Source of the DNA: Megamerina dolium
Lineage: Eukaryota > Arthropoda > Insecta > Diptera > Megamerinidae
Assembly (NCBI GenBank): GCA_963854835.1
Contig: OY978525.1
Coordinates: 93,400,136 to 93,464,135 of the forward strand
DNA length: 64,000 nt
Reading direction: 5' to 3'
Of this stretch, positions 29,301 through 38,400 are shown piece after piece (position 1 is the stretch's first letter; every line of letters begins with the position of its first letter). The position numbers and the translations under genes were made by a program. The notes beneath the pieces were generated by a model. The model saw only the letters and a program-made list of their open reading frames with translations. It was not told the DNA's origin and did not search any database.

Positions 29301-29416
29301 GTCGATCTATAGCTCCTTGACGATGCTGGAACTACTAGCATTTCGATCTACTTCAATCATTTCCATAACTGACAGCACCGGAACCATGAAGACGATTCAC
29401 AATTTTAACCGCCTGG

Positions 29417-29490
<74 letters not shown>

Positions 29491-32400
29491 ACACTTAAAG
29501 CCCCAAAGGGCTCATTGGCCGAGCTTTCTCTTCCATTACTGTTGTACGTCTTAAATTTGGACAGTATTAGAAGGGCCTACTTATTTTAGCCGGTTCCGAA
29601 TGGCAGAACACTTGTGACATCACTTTCTCTGAGCTTTGTCACAGAGCTCAGAAAAAGCTGGATTATATTGTTGTATAAACTAAACAAAAAAGCTGCCAAT
29701 TTAAAATCTTCTTGTCAAAAATACGAAATATTATCATTCAAAAGGTTTATTTTTCTCAAATGGTTAAAAAACCGGGAAGAAATTGACTGAGTTGTCTAAA
29801 TAGCGCAAGTAACCCAAGAACGTAAATCCAAATTTTAAGGATTTTCAAAACATGATAAACATGAATTTATATTGTACTCGATATGATCTACAACCTATGT
29901 TTAATCTGACACTGCAAAGAGAAACACTCAAATGGTTAGCTGGATAGTACTTTTATATTATTATTATATAGCATCAATACACATACATATTTCAACAATT
30001 TTCAACACACATAAATTCACTCAAATACAACCAACATATGCAATTTTACTATCAAATTTTAATTTATGATGTCTGCATGTGTGTGTGTTTTTATGTGTGA
30101 ATACAATCAATTTGTTAAATAATTGTTAGCAATTGTTATATTTGATTTTTTTTTTTTATAAAATGTTGTGTATTTAATATTGTTACTCTTACAGTACTAT
30201 TTTTTTTTCCTTATTGTTGTTATCATTTATGTATTGTTATGTACATATATTTTCTTATGAATGATTCGGTACTTTAAGGTATTAATGGCCGATAGTCTGA
30301 CAAAGGCATACATTTAGGGTAAAAAATATCAAAAATTTCGTTTTAAAAAATTCTCTTCTCCGATTCAAAAACTTCGTTTGATTATCCAAATGATATAATA
30401 GCGAATAGTATAAAGAATAGTATCCATACTATTTACTAGTACCGAATCATCTTTATTTAGTTAAGTACATTTGTGTACTTGTTTTGTTTGTATGTGTATG
30501 ATTAGGTAATGATAATTGAATTAATTGACCCGAAAGCATAATATAACATTTTCATTCAATCGCTCTACAACGAATCGATTGCTCGTTCGCTCGTTCGCAT
30601 TCATTCATCACTTGATCAATCGCTCCATCGATCGCCCGTGCGCTCGCTAGCTCTTTTAAGCGCTCATAGTGTGCGTTCATCGTATGGTTCGCTTCCTTAA
30701 TTTCAAAACATCATCTTATCATCTTCATTCATAATTTATTCAATCACTATCTACCACCTTTACATGCTATCAGCTATAACTAAAGTACTACTACAAAAAT
30801 GCCTTCAACGTAAAACGGTCTATGCTACAAAATACGTTTTATACTATATATTTGTTATCGACTCCATAAATCGTACCTAAATACTACTATGTACTACTAC
30901 TACTACCACTACTACTACTACTGCTACCGATCGTCATTCAACACATTTCGTTTCGTTTATTCGTATCACAAACGTATCAATAACAATGATATAATAATAC
31001 TATAAATTGTTATTGTTGTTGTGTTGTTTTTAAAATGGATCCAGACAAGTCAATCAATCATTTTACTTTAACGTAAGTTGTTACCCGAAAAATATAAATA
31101 TATTTGTATGTATGTAATATATAGATATACTAAGATTATCTATTAGTTAATAATCAATAGAACGCTTACTAAAATCCAACTAACTACAACAATATTCAAT
31201 TAATAACAATTTCGCTTCTAACGAATACATAATAAATATATAGTTGATATCAATGCAGTATTTTCAAAACTTATGATGCACAATAAATTTCACTACAATA
31301 CATAAAATAATATCAAAAATGGCTAGCATTATCCTTCCAGCAAGTCCAAAGTTCAGAATATTGCACAACCCAAAAAAAAAAGAAACATATAATGTCCGAT
31401 GGACCAATACAATCACATTCTGTGGATTTTATGTCGCTGAATCCAAAGACAAAAAATCCAAAAAATAGTAAAAAAAAAATCTATGAATTTTAAGTCACTG
31501 AACTCAAATCCGTGATCAGATTTGCGTCTCAGTTTTCTTTCTAAATTTAAAAACTAGCAGAAATAACCGAAAAGAAAGAAACAAGAGGGTGATGACAGAG
31601 ATTAGACCACAATTCTAACATAATTCAACGAACTAGAAAGCCTATTAGAACTTTAAGATGATTTTAACTGTGACAAGCTGTGAGATTAGGTTTGGGCAAC
31701 CACACTCATGACTTCTGCAGAAGCTGCAGAGATGAAGAAGAACTTGAAACGATCTTACATCTACTATGTACCAGGTACATACATAGGTACACAACCAGCT
31801 GAGTGACCTAGCCCAACTATCCCAGATCGATATTGTCAATCTCCTAAAATTTATTCAATGTTTCGGGTGGTTCAGCGAGTAGCTAGGTGAAGGAAAAATC
31901 CACGTGACGGTAACACAACGGACTAAATTCTGGCCTATGTGCGCTCTTTCCCATTAGAGAGGGCGGCCGCTCTAACCGAACCTAACCTAACTGTGACTAT
32001 AACTACGGCCCATTCGGTTTGATATATTTTTGATGACTTCATGACTCATGCGGCTTCACAACCTTCATCCAAAACGACAGATTCGTAGTCTTTCGCCGAA
32101 TTTATGGACTTAATTTTTTTTAAAAATATGACAGAACCGAGACAATGAGGACTCCGCACGACATGTATCCACGTTTGAAAATACTGACACTTGTCGAAAT
32201 GACAGGGTAAACATTTCATAGTTCACTCGATTACAATATTTTCTCGACGTTGACAATTTCCTCATAAACAAACAAAGTTCGTCATTTGATGACGCGGTTA
32301 GAGGGAAATCTCTACCATATCCGAACATTCTTATGCTTTATCTTATGATCGGGTGAAGATTTTATCGTTCTGTAAATTAACCGATTATATACGTAGATTT

Positions 32401-35400
32401 CATCATTTCCGAAAGAGATCACCATTTCGCATGCCACATTCTTTAGACCAACCACGATTATAAGACTTTCAATAACTTTTTATTAAAAAGTACTGATTAG
32501 GGTGGTCATAATTAAAATGGGGGAAAAAAAGTCTAGAATGTGAAATTATCAACCAAAAAAAAAAAAAACGACTGAATATGGAATTAACGTTGTTCGAAGT
32601 TGGTTTAGAGGTTTCGACTAGAGGCGCAAGTTTGAAAAATGCTGAAAAAAAAACACAACGACCACTAGCTCTCCATAACCCATCCAAAACCGCGTCAGTA
32701 GAATTCATCGTAAATCGCCAACTTTGATATCACGAGTTGCTAAATTTGAATTGCTTTTCAAAAATTTTAAACAAAGAAATATTTTTTGAATTAATTTTAT
32801 AGAATTTTGACTTTTCAAATACTTTCAAATCGCTATTTTTCTGTCGATTCTGGCCATCAAGAGAGTTTTAAAAACATAATGATCTAACACATTAACTGTA
32901 ATGCTGTTTGGAAAATAAAGAAAAGTCATAACTCAGTCTTTTTTTACATTATATGGGCTTACTTTTAGAAAAAGACTAATTTTTCGAACTTCGGGCATCA
33001 GACGAAACCTCTAAATCTTTTTCGAGTGGCTTGAAATTTCATATTTAGTCGTTTTTCTGGGTAACCTCATATTTCTAAATGGTGTCCCGAACAATATCGA
33101 CAATTTCAAAAATAGCGGTCGCCTTAGTACTGACGCCAAAAACTTGTTACATGCAAATAAATGCATTTAGTTGTTTGTGGGTGCCGTAGCTCAGTGGTTA
33201 GTGTGTTCGCCTTCTGATCTGTAGGTCGTGGTTCAATACCCGGCTGATGCATAACAAATTTTATATCGGAAAAGATTTTTCTTTCGAATGGTACCCACCT
33301 GTCGGCAAGCAATTGGCAATTCTTCCGACAGTAACAACTTGCCATGAAAAAGCTTCTAAAAAGAACTCTGTGACAAAGCTCAGAAAAAGTGATGTCACAA
33401 GTGTTCTGCCATTCGGAACCGGCTAAAATAAGTAGGTCCATTCTAATACTGTCCAAAATTTAAGACGCACAACAGTAATAGAAGAGAAGCTCGGCCAATG
33501 AGCCCTTTGGGGCTTTAAGTGCCACATATTTATTTATTTATAGTTGTTTTCCCACAACGAATACGTTTAATAGTGTATCAGAAATTTTGAAACTACTGTA
33601 TATTTATACTATATACTATCTATGCATCAGCACTTAAAGTATTTAATAAGAATATGTTACGAAATTTGACATTGGCAATCACGCATTCATTCCGGCTACA
33701 TATAGAACACATACCCCCTTAATTGTAATGTATTCCAACCAAATATGTACTACGATAATCAACGATATGAAAAACGACAAATGAATATTGTTATTCATAC
33801 AAATGCACTCGGAAACCCACACACTCTGAACACTGCCATTGAAATTGCACAAGAAATTGCAAGAAAAATGCACTTTACTTAATAAATCACTTCATTATCA
33901 TCGGCATAAGTTTTGCAATCAAAGATTCATAAATTATTTCATATGTAGATTTTGATCTTGTATGTAAACAATAAAATTTGACCGCACATACCATCAGCAC
34001 TGTGAAAGTAATTATTATGCCAATGTGTGCACAATCGAATGGATATTTTAGTTAAATACACTCAAATGCTAATTTTTCAAATTTGACATTTATATTTCTA
34101 TGTCTTTATTTTCTTTTTGAATATATATTATTAAGTTTTGCTGATATTAATTAAAATTGATTTTTTTTTTAATGAAATTTGTGCTTTTTTCTTCATTTTC
34201 ATACACTCGTATTACAAATTCTTCTTTTCGTGTCATATAATTATTCGAATTTATCACTGAAAACGATACATTTAAAATTACAAATTTCAAATACACAATG
34301 CTTGCAAATAAAAAAAATATATATATATTTATATGATATGAACACAATAATTTTAAAATTAGAATATTTATAACTCACATGTGTGTATTAAAAAATAAAA
34401 ATACAAATAACAACAAAAATCAACATGCTTACGAGTAAAAAATAAATAAAAATAGTGAAATAGTATCGTCCATGCAAGTCATGTCTAACTGAAACTGCGG
34501 GTATAACAAGTAATAACAAACATTTTCAAATGAAAACGACTTTATTATTTTTCAAAATATTCACCACGCAGTTTACCTTTGATATTCGGGAACAATTAGA
34601 AGTCATTGGGTACTAAATCGGGACTGTACGGAGGATGAGTCATCAATTCGATGTTTCAATGACTGCTCGAAAATTCACCTGTTTGACGAGATGTGTGAGA
34701 GCTCGCATTGTCATGATGGAGAATGATTCATCTTTGGCGATTGGTTTTGCGAATTTCTCTGAATACTTCCGGCAAACAAATGGTCGTGTACCACTCAGAA
34801 TTGACCGTCAGTGGCCACATGATCCATTCGGCGGAAGAAACAGGCGACCATTTGCTTCGAAGTGCTGCGGACCTGAACAACCATTGTTGCATTTGGCTCG
34901 TCTTGGAACACCCACACGGTCGATTATTGTTTTGTTTCCGGTTCATACGCATATATCCATGATTCGCCACCTGTCACGATTTTATACACCTCTTTTGAAG
35001 CACCACGGTGGAACTTTTTAAGCATTTCCTTACACCAGTCGACGCGAGCCTTTTTTTGAGCTATTGATAAATTATGGGGTATCCAACGACTGCAAATTTT
35101 TTTTACAACGAACTATTCATGCAAAATCGAACGTATTGAAGTGGAACTAATGTGCAAGGATGCCTCTGTCACATGTCACATGAAGATCTTGCATTATCAG
35201 TTCATGCCCCACATCGATGTTTTGTCGTACAACAACCAATTTTGGACGCCCTTCACGGAATTCGTCGTCGACCGAACTACGACCACGATTGAATCCACAA
35301 TACCAGCGATATACTGTGGTTTTTGATGGTGCTTTATCGCCATACAAAGAACTGAGTTTATCGACATATTTTTGTTGAGATAATCCACATCGAAAGTTGT

Positions 35401-38400
35401 ACTCAGGGTACCCACCTGTGAGTAAGCCATAATTTGCAATAAAAAAGCTTCTAAAAAATCTCTGGAACATAGCTCAGAAAAAGTGATGTCACATAGTTCT
35501 GACATTCGGAACCGGCTAATATAAGTAGGTCCCTTCTAACAATGTCCAAAATTTTAAATGCACAATAGTACTGGAAGAGAAACTCTGCCAAACTTCGGGG
35601 CCTTTATTATTTATTCAGGCTATTCAATGCAATGAGAGAAGCTCGGCCAATGATCCCTTCGGGGCTTTAAGTGCCACATATGTATGTATGTATGTATTCA
35701 ATGCACTGCGACCTAAAAGATCTTTTGTGCGCCTATTACCCAACTAATACAATTATAGACTATTTATAAATCTCATAATTGATGTGGGCTCAATTTTACC
35801 TATGTGGTTTGGAGTCAAGATTCCATTACCTAGGTAACCAAGTCTACGTCTTGCCACCGTTAGGCAATTGCAATTGCAATTGCAATTGCACCTATTTTCT
35901 TCATATGGTAATTGAGTCTACATTGCGCAGTGAGCAGCTCTGTGTAGAGTTTTATGTCATTTCTGCTGAGGTTAAGAACAGCGTTCACCCTAACATGTGC
36001 GGGATCAAAAAGACCCTTCGCATGCCGCATGCCCGTTTGGGCTCTGCAGTAGTCGAGTAAATCCCGTTTCTCCATTTCACACATCAAGTTGTTTATGAAA
36101 CTGTTTATAACCCCGCAGAAGGGCTCTGGTCCACTGAAAGGAATGCTTGCGCCCTCATTTTCAAGGGAGTCGCCAATTTTGTTTCCCTCGTGTCCCGGCA
36201 CCCACATGAGGGTAACAGTATTCTTTGCTGCCAGGGCATGAAAACATTTCCAAACCAGCCTCGATTGAAACAAGAATTTTGGGAGGGACTTTAGAGCCGC
36301 CTGGCTGTCCGAGAGGATGCATATTATGGTACCACGGGTGCTCCCACATATGCATTCTCTCGCACATACCTCTAAAGCATGGACCTCCGTTTGAAAGATG
36401 GAAACTATTTTCCCATTGCTTCGGGGCTTGTCTCTGCCACATATTATATTAATTTTCTCTCGACTACGATTTTAAGTAGTACTGTCGTTTTTGTTGTTAT
36501 TTCTATTTTAAATTACTGCAATTATGTATTATTCACAAATGTCTGTATGTATGTATTTCATATTATAATATTGTATTTAGCTTTAACTAATCAAATTGCA
36601 AAAATTATTGTTGTTTCTTCGTCTACGTTTTTTTTTTATCGTCATCGTCCATCGTCGTCGTCATCTAAACTACAAAATATGTGTTTATATGTGTTCCTTC
36701 TACAAACTTACGTACATGTAATCTAGGGACGTAAATTTATTACTTTGGCAGATTATACTGCCATGGGCCATTCTGAGGTCTCGATGCGCGAAGGCGATAT
36801 AATCGAGTTACTTAAAGTTGGCTGTGCAGGATGGTGGTTTGTACGTGTTTTAGGTAAAAAAAAAACAAAAACTCTATCTTTCTTTTAACTTTTTAATATA
36901 TTGGTCCAAAGTTATAGTCCAAGTTAGAATCGACTTGTTTGACATAATTCCTTCTAACATTAAGATGCCTCTAACTTTAACTATAACTACGAGCCATTCA
37001 ATTTCTTTATTATTACTGGGGTTTTTAGTAGTAACTATACGGAATGTATTTCTTATGAAATAATATTTTAAAAATGAATATATAAAATTTGTGTTGTATT
37101 CATGTTGTATTCAGATTACTAAGAGCCCTTCTAATTATTACATGTATGTAGTTTTTGTATATACTTAGCAAATGCATGTGTAAAAATGCTTAACTAATTA
37201 ATTCATTGTCACTTTTGCTTCTTGTGCCATTTATGCTTTGCCTTTTGTATTTTGCTAAAATGTTCATAAAATTCATGTAATTATTTAATTTAAAAAGAAA
37301 AAACTAATTTTTACAAAAATATTAGAACAATAATAGTAATAATTAGTGGTGTAAAATTAGGCTTAGAAAAGGGCATTCAATAACACTTGCTTAAACCCTA
37401 ATTAATCATAATAATCTCATCTACTTGATATCGTTAATTCGAAACTCTAAAAGCGATCTGCTAATCTAAAATGTATTGTGGATCGATCATCATACATTCA
37501 TTCACCGCTCTTAGTGTGATTTTCTAGTGTTTTTAAGTTTGTTTTGTAGGTGAGCCTCCCTAAGGAATAAAGATAGGGATTTAGTTCTAGGTGCAATTCT
37601 TCAGCAGTTCATAGCGTTATTGATCATTTTTCAAGTACTTTAAAGTTTATTTTGTAAGGAAGCCTCCCTACGAAGTAACAATAGGGAATAAGTGTGCTCA
37701 AGATTCATGCTGGGAGACAAAAATAAATAGAGGTAGAACATATATTTTACCCCGTTTCATCTCTTTCACACTAAAATACAAGTTAGTTAAAAAAATGTTG
37801 AGAAGAAAAAAATTAATTGGGTACCTCTAGGTATTTTAGATGAAGTGTACTTTTTCATTCGCTTGACATGACCTAGCCAGCGCAGCCACGAAATTTTGAT
37901 GCGCTTTACTCGATCGGTGTCGGCATACAGCTCATGCTGCTTATGGTTATATCTTATGCAATACTCACCACTAACGCAAATAGCTCCAAAGATCTTGCTT
38001 AGGACTTTTCTCATAAAAACGCCGAGGATTCACTCATCTAAAGTTGAAATCGTCCAAGCTTTGGTGCATTTGTACTTAGCTTATACTCACTTAACCAAAA
38101 GTAGCACCTGTTAGCAAGAGTGATCCTTCGCAATATCTCCAGGCTTACTTCATTACTGGTGTGGTGGCATACCGTAAGAATAGCATGACACTTTTCTTAG
38201 CAGCTCATATTTTCTCCATAATAAGATCGAAGAAGTCGCCCGACAACGAATCACCTTTTCTGAAACCCCATTCGGTATTAAACGGCGGGGAGAGGTCGTT
38301 TCCAATTTTCACTGTACAATGGGAGCAATATACAGTATCATTCTGTAAAAATATATGACATTCGTAGGAATATCGAACTCAGACCATGTTGTGTAGAGTG

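Noticed and set aside
30890..30930. TAC repeat as a coding repeat
   Set aside because: It is a simple trinucleotide run within an intron with no open frame of meaningful length around it.
31035..31073. ATG frame MDPDKSINHFTLT ending at a GTAAGT donor, as an alternative first exon for an SH3-only RhoGEF isoform
   Set aside because: It leaves in phase 2, whereas the SH3 exon at 36727 is entered in phase 0; joining them shifts the frame and meets a stop after about 25 codons. No intermediate exon was found.
33181..33250. A genuine tRNA gene
   Set aside because: The segment has A and B boxes but continues into a repeated body and tail found at several other places, and its anticodon arm is imperfect. 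It is the head of a SINE.
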